From positions 1-64,000 of the forward strand of contig JASAMV010004774.1 in assembly GCA_030248065.1 (NCBI GenBank): a stretch of 64,000 nt of DNA. Direction: 5' to 3'. The notes under the pieces were generated by a model. It was not told where the DNA came from. It did not search any database and saw nothing but the letters and a program-made list of their open reading frames with translations. The translations under genes and the position numbers were made by a program. This DNA is from Rhynchonema sp. JSB1_4 (lineage: Eukaryota; Nematoda; Chromadorea; Monhysterida; Xyalidae). The stretch's first letter is position 1. Each line of letters opens with the position of its first letter. Shown piece after piece: positions 32,956 to 46,843 of this stretch.

Positions 32956-34445
32956 ATGCGAGAAGTTATGAGCGATTGTTGTGATTCACAAACAAAACAT
33001 CGAAAATATTTCAATTTCACATCAGATTCCGAAAAACGACAACCCCAAATTTCAAAATCAGCTAAAGACAATGATTAGTTTTGTATTAAATCACAAATAC
33101 AAAATACTTGAACATGACCAAACTGTAAAAAGTGTCACAGTCTGAAACTGAACGGGCGATCTGAATCCTTTTGATTATCTGGTCAACAATTAACGATGAC
33201 TGACTTACACTGAATAAAGTTTGATCCGGTGTCTAGAAGTGCATACACCTCATCATCTCACCAGCAGGTAAAAAAGATGCCATTTGTGTCACGTGATGGA
33301 TGCCAAACTTGGTGGTCGAATTGGATCTGATAAAATTTGCCTCGGTCACGTCAAAGTGACTTTTTTGTATCAAGGAAAGTTTGATTTGTTTTCAAGTCTG
33401 ATAGCTACGTTTGTTTGTTCCACATCGTTTTGTTCCGTATTTCTTTCTGGTATTGAATCCTGTCGTCAAACCAAGCAATAATACATGAGCCCCAAATGAG
33501 AGCGAAAAAAATCATGTGTGATTTGACGACTTTGTTTGGCGACCTGATTTGCCCACAATCATCTCGTGTTTCTTCGCTTCGCTTCCACACCGTATGCGTT
33601 TACGTAACACAACTCGTTCAGCATAACTGCCTTGCAAAAACTGGTGTGATAATCTCACTTTTGACAACTTCAATTATGCATGAATATTTTACTGCAATAG
33701 CATATATCTGAAACGTTTGAGCACTGCAACAAAATTGAGTTAAAGCAAGATCAGAAAGGAAAACGCTACGAAATTAGATTCGTCAGGAATAAAAGGTTGA
33801 TTTCGAAAAAGAATAAAAACATATAAAATGTTCGAGACCGCTGAACTTTCGTTGAGCTCGATGCAGTCAGATTGAAAAAAGGTATTCGTAAAAATATAAA
33901 GTCGTCTTAAACAAACCCATCAGCTCAATCAAATCGACAGATATCGATATTGACAAATATATCAACTAAACAAAAAAATAAACGTAATAAATAGAAACGA
34001 ACACAGCAAAATGAGCACAATGTTTTTGTCGAAGAAAATTGAACAACGAGTTTGAAACTGACAAGGCACACGCGGACCCTGCGACCCGACACACGATTAT
34101 GTGATTATTGGATTTAATCATGTAGTTTGCATTATGATTCTTGGATACATGGCAGCCAAATTAAATACTCTTGCTCTTATTTGAAAAGAATGCAATACAA
34201 TGTACTCTCTGTATAGTGACCCTCCATGTTGTAAAACGACATGTATGGTGAACACTTTTGAGATCTTCTACCTATATGTACGGTATGCAAAAATTGTCAT
34301 ACGGTATCCCGTATGAATATTTCCATGTTGACCGAAAACCTCGAATCACGTCACTACAAAGAGGGTAAAGAACGTAGATGGTTGTGTTACAAAATATATA
34401 TATACTAAAATCACAACAATATTTACATAAATATTTTACAAATCA
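32956..34445. other. Spacer, no gene recognised
   Basis: Apart from the poly(A) signal at 33213 I see only short unsupported frames. The part from 33720 to 34440 is AT-rich with TATATATA and CATACGGTAT-type short palindromes. Confidence 0.4.
33213..33218 (+). terminator. Poly(A) signal AATAAA downstream of the small membrane protein gene
   Basis: AATAAA about 260 bp after the TGA at 32953-32955, on the same strand. Confidence 0.4.
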
Positions 34446-35389
34446 ATGAATCAGTGCATCAGAATTTCCAAGCCGGTCGTTTCTCAATGGGCACTGGTTT
34501 TCGCCTGTCCGCTGATTGCCTGCTGGGCGACCGAACGTCACGTGACCCGCCACCGCCCTCGCTCGCTGGTTTGCGAATACCCGGCGCCGACGAACTGTAA
34601 TGTGTAAGTTACATTGAGTTACACATATCACTTACATGTATAACGAAAATTCAGAATTTTAGTACCGTGCACGCGAAGCTACATACATAGGTAAAATCAA
34701 CGCCGATATATTCGAACGTATAATCTGTGAGCGATATCAAAACTTGACGATCGGAACATGTGGGTTTTGTTCACATTATGCAAACTGTAGGATTACTGTC
34801 GACAGTTTTAATTCCAATAAGCGCAAGGTTTAACGGGCTATAAGCAATGTAATATGTTTTTGGTTGCCCCGTTGGTAAACCAGCAGGCTCACCCATTGCC
34901 AGTGTGAATGTCACTCAGAGATCCCAAAAACACCATCGATTTACGAACTCAAAAGTTCAAGCAGTCAGTCACACAACCAAGACGGAGTCTGATGCCAAAA
35001 TGCTCACCAATTCGCCCAATTATACACCCAATGCACCCACCATGTCTGCAGGTCCACGTCACTGTCGGCTTCGGACCGTGGCGTTGGCGAGTGATCCCCA
35101 ATCCTCAACTTCAATCGATGCTGTTTGCCACCTTGTGTCTGTTTGCCCGTGTCCATCGTCAACTGGTCAACCAGCGAATGCCATTTATCGACCAACGCCA
35201 AGTTCACTGCTCGACGACAGATGCGTTGCTCACCTGTGCTGCCCTGAAATAGCAAGGGGAATCATGTTGTACTGGACCGATATAAAATTCGGTGCCGGGG
35301 CCCGGTCGGATCTGCCCCTGGTCACTGGAGTCTTTAATTCGGAGTTTTCGAAATTTACGGATGCAGGTCACGTAACCTGCAGTAGGTAA
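34446..35389 (+). CDS. Uncertain small secreted or membrane protein
   Basis: First exon from ATG at 34446, with hydrophobic segment WALVFACPLIACWA then RHRPRSLVCEYPAPTNC. It ends either at 34596 (donor GTAATG) or 34603 (GTAAGT). The acceptor CAGCAG at 34886 leads to an exon; from the phase-1 donor the frame (SPIASVNVTQRSQKHH) stays open to 35389. A second solution splices GTCAGT near 34965 to the acceptor TCTGCAG at 35051 and ends at 35252 with GFGPWRWRVIPNPQLQ and LFATLCLFARVHRQLV. Both have coding-like codons in parts. AATAAA at 35436 supports a plus-strand gene ending here, tail to tail with FAM184. No family recognised; exon structure uncertain. Confidence 0.35.
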
Positions 35390-35435
35390 GAAAGACCGGG
35401 TTCAGCTCATCACGAACGGTTTTAGCATTTTTCCC

Positions 35436-35441
35436 AATAAA
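35436..35441 (+). terminator. Poly(A) signal AATAAA, plus strand
   Basis: AATAAA two bases short of the complementary stop codon of the minus-strand FAM184 gene (35443-35445), so the two genes would converge and overlap in their 3' ends. Confidence 0.45.
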
Positions 35442-35442
35442 T

Positions 35443-38400
35443 CTATTGTACCCTATCCCGAAACCTAACCCTTCGTTGTTGCGACTGTTGCGTCTGCTGT
35501 TGGTGCCTTGGTCCGTGCGCTGATTTTGTCCGCTGCGGGTCGCGCGTGTGCGTCTGTCCGCCGTCGCTGGCCGCCGTGGCCGCGTGCGACTGCAGCTGTT
35601 TCTCTTTGCTGCTCTCTTTCTCCTTTCGCAGTTGCTCCTGAAGTGTAATTGGATCAGGACCCCAGAACGTGTCGCTGCGCTGAGTATTGACCAGTTGACC
35701 TCTGGTTATCCGCATGAGTGGTTCCTACCTGGGGACACCACGTACAAAGAACCTCATTGTGGACGGAGAGAATTTCGGGTCACAAAAATTGAGCGGACTG
35801 GAACCTTTAAGGTCTTGATCAAGTCATCCTTTTCAGTCAACAATGTAGCGAGTGTGTCAATATCGTGTCCCACTGTTGTTTGTTCGCTGTCGGCTTCTGG
35901 TGTCTTGTCATGGTCGGGTTGCTGTGGCGCCTCGCCTTGATCGTCAGGCGCCGAGTCGACACCGGGCTCAGAACCGGGACTGCAGTCGGGCGACGCTGAT
36001 GCATCCTAAAGTGCGAAATCGGAAGCCTAAAAATGGTTGAAAATCAAAAAAAGCTAACTGTACGGTGGTAAAAAATACGCATACATCATATAGAATTCCG
36101 AATCGATTAGGGACGATCCTGTCACAATAAAGAGGGTGCACTGTAGAAAATGCCACGCACCTGTTCATCGGTCTCCGTTTCCTGCGTGCTGCTGGTCGGT
36201 GGTGCACCAGCCTCATCAGTGTCGGCCATTAGCTCTTCATCATCAATTGAGTCCTGGATGACCAGCTCTTCACCGGTGCGATCCCTGAAGAAACGGAATG
36301 GATCCGATAGGACATGGCCACAAATTCCTACAAAAACAATTTTGGGCGTGAGCCTAAACTGTGCTTGTTCAGCGTTCAGGTGTGAAAATGGGCCCAAACC
36401 TGATGTATGCCTGAACTGAAATAACAATAACGACTTTTTGAGATCCAGCACCCCCACTAACTTGTACGTCATTTTCATCAATTCCACAGCGGACATCAAC
36501 TTTGCCTCCCTCTCCCTCAATGTAGTCACCGCTTTGTCGTGCTCGGCCTTGAGTGACTCCAGGGCCCGTTCGTGTGCTTGCGCTTGTTGTTGCTCGCGTT
36601 TCCTGAAGAACAGAAGTGTTTGCGATTTTTTAGTACTTTTACACTGCATTGACTGAAAATTTCGTTCAGAATTATAATTACATAACGAAGTAACAAACTG
36701 ATGCACTCCACCCTGCAGACCCTAGTTGTGAAATCGACTCTGACCAGCAACTTTAGAAAATTCCGTTACAACCTTAACGACAGTGCCATCCATGTATGGG
36801 GCAATTTATGTAGTTCAAAATGTTGGGTCCCAACCCTGAGACCGTATACGTGCAGGGCAGACTGTCCTGAATCACAAGATCATGAAACATCAGCCAGCCT
36901 CCCTCGGAGCCAGTGCACCCACTTGACGTATTCGTCGGTTTTCCTGCCGAACGCACTGATTTCCTCCTGTTTCTGCTGCACCTCAGCATTTGACTCAGCC
37001 AACTCTGCTCGCAATCGGTCCACCTCTGACTGCATCGTGCCCACTGTTTCGTCCTTGCCCGCCATTTGGTCTTGCAACTCGCGCAGTTGCTTGATCGTGT
37101 CGGACAACTGGAATATTGGCTGGGGAATTCGTGAATCCATGCATGCACATGTTGAGTTGAGAATTGGTCTCGCGACAGTGTAAAGGTCGGTGTCAAACTC
37201 GGTCAGTGTTAGCTGTTTCACACCGAGCTCTACACCCAACTCTTGTTTTTACACCGTTTCGAAAACTCCACTCCTGATCAGCTGAGGTTTCACAAGATTG
37301 AATCTGCCATTATTCTTTTCCCCATCGCAAGAATCCACAAATTATGTGATAACGATGGTTCACGCTCTTTCGTCCAGCCCACAACCCACTTTGGCATCCG
37401 ATTCCTCTTTCTGCATTTGCAGCTGTTTCTCAAATGCCTCCACGTCAGCAACGTGGTTCTCAGCCGCAGCTTCACTGAATTTGGATCGCAATTCGCGCTC
37501 AATTTCATCTGAAAAAGCTGATACTTCAATATTCGATTGTAGAATTCTGATGTTTGACCAACTCTTTCAAAAAAGATCGACAAACCTTTGAGCGCATTTT
37601 CACGCTGCTGCAGCTCCTCGATTTTCCTGTCCCGCTCCTCCAAATCCCGCTTGAGTGACTCGATACCCTCGGCGCTCGAAACGGCGATGTCAAGGTCTCG
37701 TTGCAGTCTTAAATATCGAATTAAACATCATCAATTAACTTGTTGACGATTTGCGTCAACGATCAAACAATTAGCCCTAATCTCTCAACCCACCGTTCAA
37801 TCGTGGCCTCCAAATCTCTCAATTTTCCTTCATCCACATGCGGGTCCTCCGCATGTCTTAACTCGACATCAGGCTCGCTCGGAGGGGCAGTCGGTGGGAA
37901 ACCTTAGATGAATATGTAGTTAGTGAGAGATTCAGAATGCCCAGACCATTCATAGTATGACAACAACAGTGGTAGCTTTTCTTGAAACGCCCCGTCCAGG
38001 TTTTCGAAACCGACACCCCTCATGGTTAAGGTATACCTTTAGTACCTTCATTATCGGTGCCACTGGTGACCTTCTGAGTCAATTCAATGATCAGTGTTTG
38101 TCTTCTGTTCAACTCTACTTGTGCGTCATCCAGTTCTTGTCGTAGATTGCCCGCTTTGCCAATCAATTCATTCACGTGCTGACTGGTGCTGTGCAACACT
38201 TTGTCCTTGTTCTCCAGCTGCAAATGTTGGACGTGGAAAGTGCGTGAAATACTAACATCTGCTTTCTGCCCACAAATGTGAATTGTACGGCGTGGGTTCT
38301 CGACCGTCTGTTCTTACAGACATGTGGTGCAAAGGTCATCGTCAGTGCATACGATGGCCACCATGTGAACTCAAACGCACACGTGAGCTGGTGTATTGTA

Positions 38401-41400
38401 AGTATAGATGCAGCTGCGAAAAACTGTATAAAACATTGTGACGGTGCGCATCTGACGAACCTCTCTCTTCAACTTTGTCACCAATTCCCCATTTCCAATG
38501 CCAGTGTGTTGTGGCGTAGTGTTGATCACCACTGGTTGTTTCTCTTGGCCACTAGCACCTGAAACATTTTGCTTATCTGATTAACGTTAATGCACACCCT
38601 TTTCATATACCGGAGCTCCATACCGTTTTGTTGTGTGCCCGTCTGCAGCACCGAATGCAGTTTGGTTCTCAACGACTGCACTTCCTCTTCGAGCGACTCG
38701 TTCTCGATTTTGATCGCGTGCACTTCCGAATCGTAATCGGCCTCGAACTTCTGCGATATTATTCAAAATAGTAATTATTATTGGCTGCCTGATTTTGCCA
38801 TGTTTGGTGACCTGCTCGTACTCGCAATACATACTTCAGCATGGCAGTTTTCTACGGTTCATGTATGTTCAAGTACATACATACATACAAGCTGAAGAGG
38901 AGTTAGTAATGTTCAATTCAAATGCATTCTGCGTTTATAGTGAGTGGTGACGCTATCGACACAAGGCATTTTCGGACCACAATATTCGTTTGGTAGGATA
39001 GCTGACAGTGAAGCAGGACGGTTTCTTCAAAAGCAAGAGGAAAGATTTTTAGAAACGGTCGTTGTGCAGATCCCTCAGTCAGTCCCACTTGATGTTTCAA
39101 GGCACTCACACCTGCTCCGGACAGACCTGTCGCAACTGGTCCCGCTCGCTAGACACTTTCTCATCGAAGTTCTCTTTCAATTCATTGTAGGCTTGTTCGA
39201 TTTCATCCAGTTTTCGACCGAGTTCCCGTCGAATTGTGAACTCTCGCTCGTCAGCCGCCGTGCGTTCCTTGAGAATTCAGGCAATATCGGAATTGTGAAA
39301 TATCAGTGGTAGACATGGATAGCCAACCTGTTCAAGTCGCTTTTCGTACGCTTCTTTGGTCACTTCTTTCTCTTTCGTAACCGTTTCCAAAACCTGAAAA
39401 GACAGGAAAGAGATTCTCGTTTTGAACCGAATTATTCTGACATTCCGGTTTGGTAACACGGTCGACATTTTTGTAAGTGAACTAGTGTTCGCTTCTGTGG
39501 GTTTAGACTCCAATCGTGATTCTATGGTAAAAATACATAGAATAGCGTACCGCTTCGAGCGCCTGCACTTGCGAGATGTTCAACTGCGCCTGAGTGTCCG
39601 ACTGACTCTCCAGATTCTGTCGTTCGTTCTCCAAAAAGCACACTTTGTTCTTCAGCCATTTCACTTCACCCTGCAGCTCTTGGATGACGGTCTCGAGTTT
39701 GGTCTTGGCCGCTTGCATTATGCTGATCATGTCTGGAAAAAAGAATGGATTTTATTTTAAAATTAAAAATTAAAAAATTAAATTAAGAAAAGAAAACCTA
39801 CTGGATTTCCTGGTCAGTTGCTCTTCCTGCTCCTGATGCTTCACTTTATGTTCCTCAAATTCAACGGTGATTTCGCGCAGTTTTCGAAGAGCGTCGTCAT
39901 TTTCGTTGCGCGCCTCACGCAACTGCAAGAGGCACTATTCAGTCACATTGAAGCGATTCTATACTTTGGTTTGATGTTTGTGATTTGTACATCATGTACA
40001 TACTTTTCGGTTGTCCGTTTCCACCTGGCACCATGTATACATACGATACAGTAGCTCATATGCGCATGCACCACAAGGCCCCTATGATGCCAAAGACACA
40101 TTGCTGCTGGTGGAAAAAAAGCGTGAAATTTTATTGTGTGCCCTGAGGCAAAGCCCATCTTTGAGCTGTTCTGTATCTTACAGTGTGGTTTGTGCAGTGC
40201 TGGTGAGTGCCCCCCAACCCAACCTCATGACTAATGGCTTCACATTGCGCCTGTTTCTCTTCCAATCGTGCTTCGAGCGCAGCGACCTCGAATTTGCATT
40301 TGCTCAATTCCTCCTTGCTGTGCGCAAACTGTTGTTTCAACTCCTCCAGCCGATCACGAAAGTCTTCTTGTCTGCAAATATAGTGTTGTTTGATACAGTC
40401 CAGCCCCTAGGTATGTACCTATGTATTGTAGATGCCAGAGTGATTCACAACGAACCCTCACTACCCCATTCAGCACCCATGTTCCCTCACGAGGTCTCAC
40501 CTGGCAATCAATTCCTCTTTGAGCGCCTCCTCGTGGTCCCTAAGTGCTTCCAACTCCTTCGAATACAACGCCTTGGCAGCACTCAGCTCCGTTTCATAGA
40601 GCGATTGGGCGCGACGTAGTTTCGACTCAAACGTGTCCCCGACGCGCTCCTTTTCCATTCGCAGCGCTTTTCGTTCTTCTTCCAAACGTTGGATCTCGAG
40701 CATGTACCTGTGTGTGTGAAACATCGACGGCTGGTCAGCAGTTTGTCTTATTTCCTTGTATAATCAGGCAAAATACTGGAATTCTTAGACCAACTTTTGT
40801 TCCAAATTCAACAACTGCGATTCGGACATGCGCTGTTCGAGCAGTTGAATCTCCTTCTGGTGTTCCTTGCGCAGTTTGTCCAATGCCTGCTCCTTCTCGG
40901 CTTGAAAACGCTCCTGGAAAGCGAAACATCACATTTAGGACTGAGATCATAGTCTAAGAAGGCAAAGAAAGCCTGTTCCGCGGTTAAACCGGATGGGTAC
41001 ACTGTAGTTCAGGTTCAGGCATCAGCCTTATAGTTCAGGACTAAAGCCTGACTCAAGCCGTTTTCAGGCCTATAAACTTCGCAGCCTGACCTGCAACGAC
41101 GCGAACTGCTTCATTCGTTCGTCAAAGTCTTTCTTCGCGACCAAGACATCCTCGCTCAACGAGATGATCTTCCCCGAGTATTCAGCCTCCAACTTTCGTT
41201 CCCGCTCCGCCACCCGTTCGCGATATTCGGCAAATGTGCCCATTACGTTCGTTTTCTGGCGTTCGTACTCGGCAACCGTGTCTGCATGTGTGAGATTTGG
41301 AATGTTAGTGCTGTGCGCATGAAGTTGTCCACATGCGCACTGCACTGCTTGCTGCATACTGGCAAACACGCTGCACAAATATTGCCAACGGTATCAAATG

Positions 41401-43829
41401 CGGTGATCGGGGTGTGTGCACACAGTAGCACAGTTGTGTCCAGAGACCAGATGAACCAGTTCCGATCACATCAATGGGTCTAGAGAGACCAATCCGAACA
41501 CCAATTTTGACACTGCATGATAACCTCGGTGTGCATGAAATCGATATCATGCGCAAGCTACAAAATTTCAATTTCATCCCCCATTGCTAAAAAACGGTAT
41601 TGTGTGACCATGAAACATCTTCACGCACCTTCCAACGCCTGTATCTTCTGTTTCAATTCAGTTTCACTGTGGAATCCGCCCAGCGTCACGCTGCCGAATG
41701 GACCAGCGCCACCACTGGGTGATCGGAACTCGGAACTGCTCAGCACCTGTGAATAGTACTATGTTTTCCATTGAGATTAATTAGGGTTTGTTTTTTATTT
41801 TACCATATCGATATGCATTACAAAGCAGATGTGTGAGTTATACACTGACCAGGCTCAGCCTGGCGTCCGAAATCTGACTGTGATTCATGAGAGCGACGTT
41901 ATGGTATGAAAACGGAATGGCAGCTTCGATGCTTATAGTGTTTTTAAATTGAAACATCACCCATTGTTGCCACACTCACCGAACTGGTGCGTGAACTGAA
42001 CGGTGCACCGAATCGATGCCGGGCCAGTGCAGGACTGCCCACCGCCGTGCTGTCGGGTGAACCTGAATTATCAAGCACACTGTCAGAATGCAACACGACT
42101 TCTTGTGTCGATACAGTGACTTTCTGTGCCTGATGTTTGCACAATGGGGTGAGTTGAGACAATCTGTGCGTGGCATGTTATGCATGGTGCTGTTGCAGTC
42201 ACCCGCCGATACTGAGGGAATTCAAACTGTATTATACATTCGTGCACTCAGTAACATTTTTTATGATTCTGCTAACTTACAGTGTTTCTGACGTCGCGAA
42301 GCTGCAAAATGTTTGGCCATCATTTTCTGCTATCTGACAGAACGTGCAGCCCCGCGATGAGACCAGAGGAGCACAATTTCTTATCTTTCAAACCTAAGAA
42401 CGATATTCAGTCGTTTGAAAAAGCTACATATTTGCGGCTGTCAAAAATGTTTGTATTCTATGTACAGTTGTTTATACATGACTATTCAACAACGTCGTAA
42501 TCAAACACCTACCGTAATCCCTATCATTATGCGTTGTCGGATGACTGGTGCTCAATGACAGAGACGCGATCGCAGCGTTGGGCCAGGGCACAATGTCGGC
42601 CGGCCGGGAAGACTGAAGACCCTGACCCCCTGATGTTGCAAGGGGTGGACTGGTTTGTTGGGGTTGAGCCGGGTCCGGTGGTCGCGGACTGCGACTGGCG
42701 TGACGCGGACTACGCGTGCCGCAAAGGTTCGTCTCCTGCGAGTGAGGTACGAATAGGTTGGTACAATATGGGCATTAACTGACATCATTGGCGCTCAATA
42801 TACATCAATATATCATTTCATGGTTCCATTTCGATCCCCCGTTTGGATTCAGAACATCAGTACTGCTCGTTTATGGGGATAAGTTTTGGGGTTGACAACA
42901 AGAATATTACAGATATTGAGCGCCCCACACATGCCGAAACGTTCACCAAAACGTACCACCCAATCGGACCAATTGGGGCCCACCTGCGGTCTGGGTGACG
43001 CGGTCCGGCCAAGATGTGCCATCAGCGTTGGACTGCGCTCCTCGCTCTCAACGGGCGATACCTGTTTGAGTATGCGCGGGAAATTTGAATGTTGAAATCT
43101 GCCTCCCTATACGTTCTTTCTCAAAACCTCTGCGTGAAACATCACGCAGCACGCAGACTGTGGCAAAGTTTGAACCTACATACATAGCAAGGGCAAGTGC
43201 CAACCTGCATGCATGTCGTGTACTCGATACTGCGGCTCGACTTTATTTTATTTTTCATGCGATTCAAGCTCATATTTGGAAGCAATTTAGGACTTTAGCA
43301 ATTAAAAGCGGGGTGATTCAGGTGATTTGAAGTCGGAAAATCATACCCGTACCAAAAAAGAATAAAGCAAAATTCAAGAGACCGTGGCTTTCAAAACATC
43401 CAAAAATGCTTTCTGGGCGCACGCTCATAACAATTTCCGGTCTTGTCGAACATATCCGGTCAGAGACAAGGACATAAATCAGTAAATAAATTTAAAATAA
43501 AGCTCAGCCAGCTCATAAACATCAGGAGATTTGTTTTCCCGGATAACAGATGCGGTGTTTTCATGAGACAAAAATGTTGTGTTGTTCATCTGACCCAGAA
43601 AGCATCGCGATGTAGACTGTATGCATGTACTTGCAGTGTGATCGAATCAGATATTTAGGATGGGGAAACCGTTGGATGTTAATTAGACGAAAAATCTCTT
43701 AATGAAAAACTATGTAGTTTCATCATTTCTGTCTTACTTCCTGGTCACCCAAGTAAAAAACTACGCAAGACAACAGGGCGCGTGCAATAAAACGTCACCC
43801 ACCCGTTCTCGGAAAAGTCTGTCGCTCAT
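35443..43829 (-). CDS. FAM184-family coiled-coil protein
   Basis: 24 exons on the minus strand, 3312 nt, 1103 aa, phases all consistent: 43829-43803, 43061-42984, 42735-42513, 42062-41980, 41746-41629, 41281-41091, 40913-40795, 40707-40501, 40371-40224, 39922-39802, 39732-39551, 39393-39328, 39267-39112, 38750-38624, 38558-38461, 38217-38046, 37902-37794, 37707-37586, 37508-37390, 37107-36923, 36602-36462, 36284-36161, 36005-35805, 35637-35443. Residues 1-137 are Ser/Pro-rich and disordered. From about 138 to 400 the order and spacing match vertebrate FAM184A: ELKQKIQALED, GTFAEYRERV, KKDFDERMKQFASLQ, RRAQSLYETELSAAKAL, RQEDFRDRLEELKQQF. Coiled coil continues to about 970, including TLLTEKDDLIKTL, which resembles the family's C-terminal TERDQIIKKL; the tail is Gln/Ser-rich. 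The family has no settled biochemical role. Length is close to human FAM184A. The family's extreme N-terminal block was not found. The start exon (MSDRLFRER) is short and inferred from phase. Confidence 0.88.
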
Positions 43830-46800
43830 GTTGCTGGTGATTACGTGTGTCGTTGAAATCCAATAATTTTGCGGCCGCAACTACATAACAACTCGGCCGA
43901 AGCAATAATCGTTAAAAAATCGTCGAATACGAGCGAAAAAATATAGTTGGATGGAGGTGGTGTGAAAAAGTTTGTGTTTTATTGGACGGCGCCAATTGGC
44001 GTTGAGGGGGTGCAAATTGAGCGAATTATGGCCTTTCGCTCTCGCTCTCTGAAACACAAAATGAAAGAATGAAGCGCAAAAGGCTTACAATGATGCATTT
44101 GAAAACATGTTGGGTCCCGAAAGTGATCACAATCTGCCAAAAAGTGCAGGCAGAACCCCGAAATCACAATCCATCCGCAAATATAGTTTGGTGACACGCT
44201 CATCCGCACAGAGGGCCATCAAAAGGCTGGTCAAAAAATAAATGGTCTTTTCGGTTTTGCGACAGGCCGTAATGGGTGTAAACGTCAGCGTTATTTTGAC
44301 ACCGAATCATAGGTTAGGTATACCTTATGATATGGGCAACGACCTATGAGCTAATGACGTCAATAAAATACGGCACAACAACAAAGCTCTATGTCATATT
44401 AGCTGAGGCCACGTCCGGTCAGAGCCAGAGGCTGGTGACACAAAAAAGTGTCCCGGTTACAGAATGTTGTGCAACAGTTGGTTCAGTTTGTGCGCACGAA
44501 GTTTTGGATCAAGAGCTGGATTGTTTGGTTGGACCATGAACTTCAATGGATTGGATTATCGGACATTTCAAATTCAAACATTCGGGCTTGATGACAAAGC
44601 CTTGCACACTTTTTTTGAGATTGAACAAAATTTTATCGATAACCTATGCTCATAGAATATTTACACATGATTTGATTGTGAAAGTTTGCGACAAGTTTAC
44701 GGAATAGTCGGCACGAAAATTAAAGTCCGATTGTCCAGCAAGACAGTCAAATTCATTTTGTCACAGATATTTGGTCACGTTGAGCGACTGTGATGCGTTG
44801 CATCCAGGTGAGACACACATTGACCCTCGACACCATACCCTACATGGCAGATTGTTGGGTTCGAAAACGATTGTGGGGGTTCCGGAAGCAAAACTCAGCA
44901 AACGGATTTGATTCAATGGCGCTCATTTAACACCATTGCACAATGCGCCCACATTTCGACAGCCCAAAGTTCACAGGAACTTGAAATTGAGATAGGCTAG
45001 AGTTAAGACAAGAAGAAGGTATGTATGGCTTTATGAAAAAACCGGAAAACGTGTCCCAGATTTGGATAGTTGAAATCTGAGCCCAACGATGAAAACTAAC
45101 GCCCGCTATTAGCAGAAACGCTTAAGGAACGGTGCCACGAGGTAACACTACCACGAGCTGCGCGTGCACCAGAAAGTCAACTTTTCTCAGTGGGGCCAGT
45201 TTTCTGCTTTTTTCAATCTTTAATCCTTGACCCCAAACATCCGCTGGACCCAATAACTTTCTTCGTCAGACTGTTCCAAACCGCAAAACTTCAATGTGCC
45301 AACCTTACATGCCAACCACCCGGCCCCAAAACTCGGTCAGTGAGGCCACAATAAGGAAGGCGCAGCTGCCACCCAAAGTTGAACTTTGGCTGCCACAGTC
45401 CGTGTGGGCTGTCAACAAAAGGCGCACACGTTGAAAACGCGAGGGTTCAACAAAGGTTACAAGAACATTGGTTGGAGGTATAGATTAACGTGGGACCAAA
45501 TGCATTTCCGCTGAAATCAAGTTTGATCTAGTTTTAGGCTTTGATCGGACTGGGCTTTAGCCGCATCCTCAAGTCCAGGCCCCAAGCGAAAGGGCACGTG
45601 TTTTACACAAAAATCTGACATTTGGAAGACCGCATTTTTGTCCCATTTTCAAATCAACCCCTTTGTACCGTATACCGATCCGGATATCGCGTGCGCATTA
45701 TGACGCCGTGGCAACTGTTTTGGCCTTTTCATTCACACTTCGGGACGGGCCTGCTATCCCTTGGATACTAAGGTAAGATGAAGTTTTGGGACCTAAAACT
45801 GAACACACACTGTTTATGGGGGACTTTGGTTCATTGCAGAGCTATGTATGTATGTATAGCGCACGTATAGCAAACGAATAAGATTTGCGTATAAAAGTTG
45901 TATAATTTTCTCCACAACAACGAACGTCTGTATATTTGAATAAAGAGCCGCCCCCAGAAGTTTTATTGGCATAATATAATTTCAGTGTAAGGTTGTGCTG
46001 GCTTTGGCTTGCCCTTGAGGTCACGAGCAGGCATTCACGGGAACATTACACGAAATTTTAACTGTTTCATTCTTGGTCTCAATGGTGCGCGTCTTGACAA
46101 AATTCAACACGAACCATACTTCAATGATTTTCCAAAGAGATCGATAGTATCGGCTTTTTTTGGCAAGAATTACATAATTCCCAAACTCACAAGGATCGAA
46201 AAATGTACTTAATCAATGTCACAGGGCGGCTACTGTAACCCGGTTGCTTCCTACCCACGCAAATCGCGTAAAGTATTGGGTGTCATTAGTTCACAAAAGG
46301 TTCTCAAGTGAGGGGAACCCAATAACAATGGTCGGGGCCCAGTTTGGCCCACTTTTCACATATTTGCACTGTTTTTCTGTTCCCCGCTCGTTATCCTAAC
46401 CACTTTCCTTATTGTCAAGGTTGAGGTCAGGCTATGAGAAGCGTGCGTTTCGCCGCCCTGGCATCAACATCATCTGTCAAAAAGTTCCCCATGCCGGGTC
46501 CAAAAGAGTCCTTTTTCAAGATCGACGTTTCCGCTTTGTGAAAAATTAAGCAAAAGAAATTAACTGCTGGCTCATTGCACGCAGGGGTTCGCTAGTGCCT
46601 ATATGTATTTCTCAGGATAGGGTACGAAACATTCGACAATAAACTGATTTGATTGCGTTATGTTTCATGTTCAATATAATGAGCACATCTGATGTACTGT
46701 ACTTGAAACAAACTTGAAACTACAAACTTGAAATACACAGATAGCGATTATCATCACGATTCAAAAACAAACGTTCCCCACAGCAGAGCTAACATGGCTG

Positions 46801-46843
46801 AACCAGAAGTAAAAGCAAGTTGTAGTTGTAAAAGTGGACGCAG
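43830..46843. other. Spacer upstream of FAM184, no gene recognised
   Basis: Short frames on both strands without domains or splice context. The FAM184 promoter should lie just above 43830. No repeats or RNA genes recognised. Confidence 0.4.
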
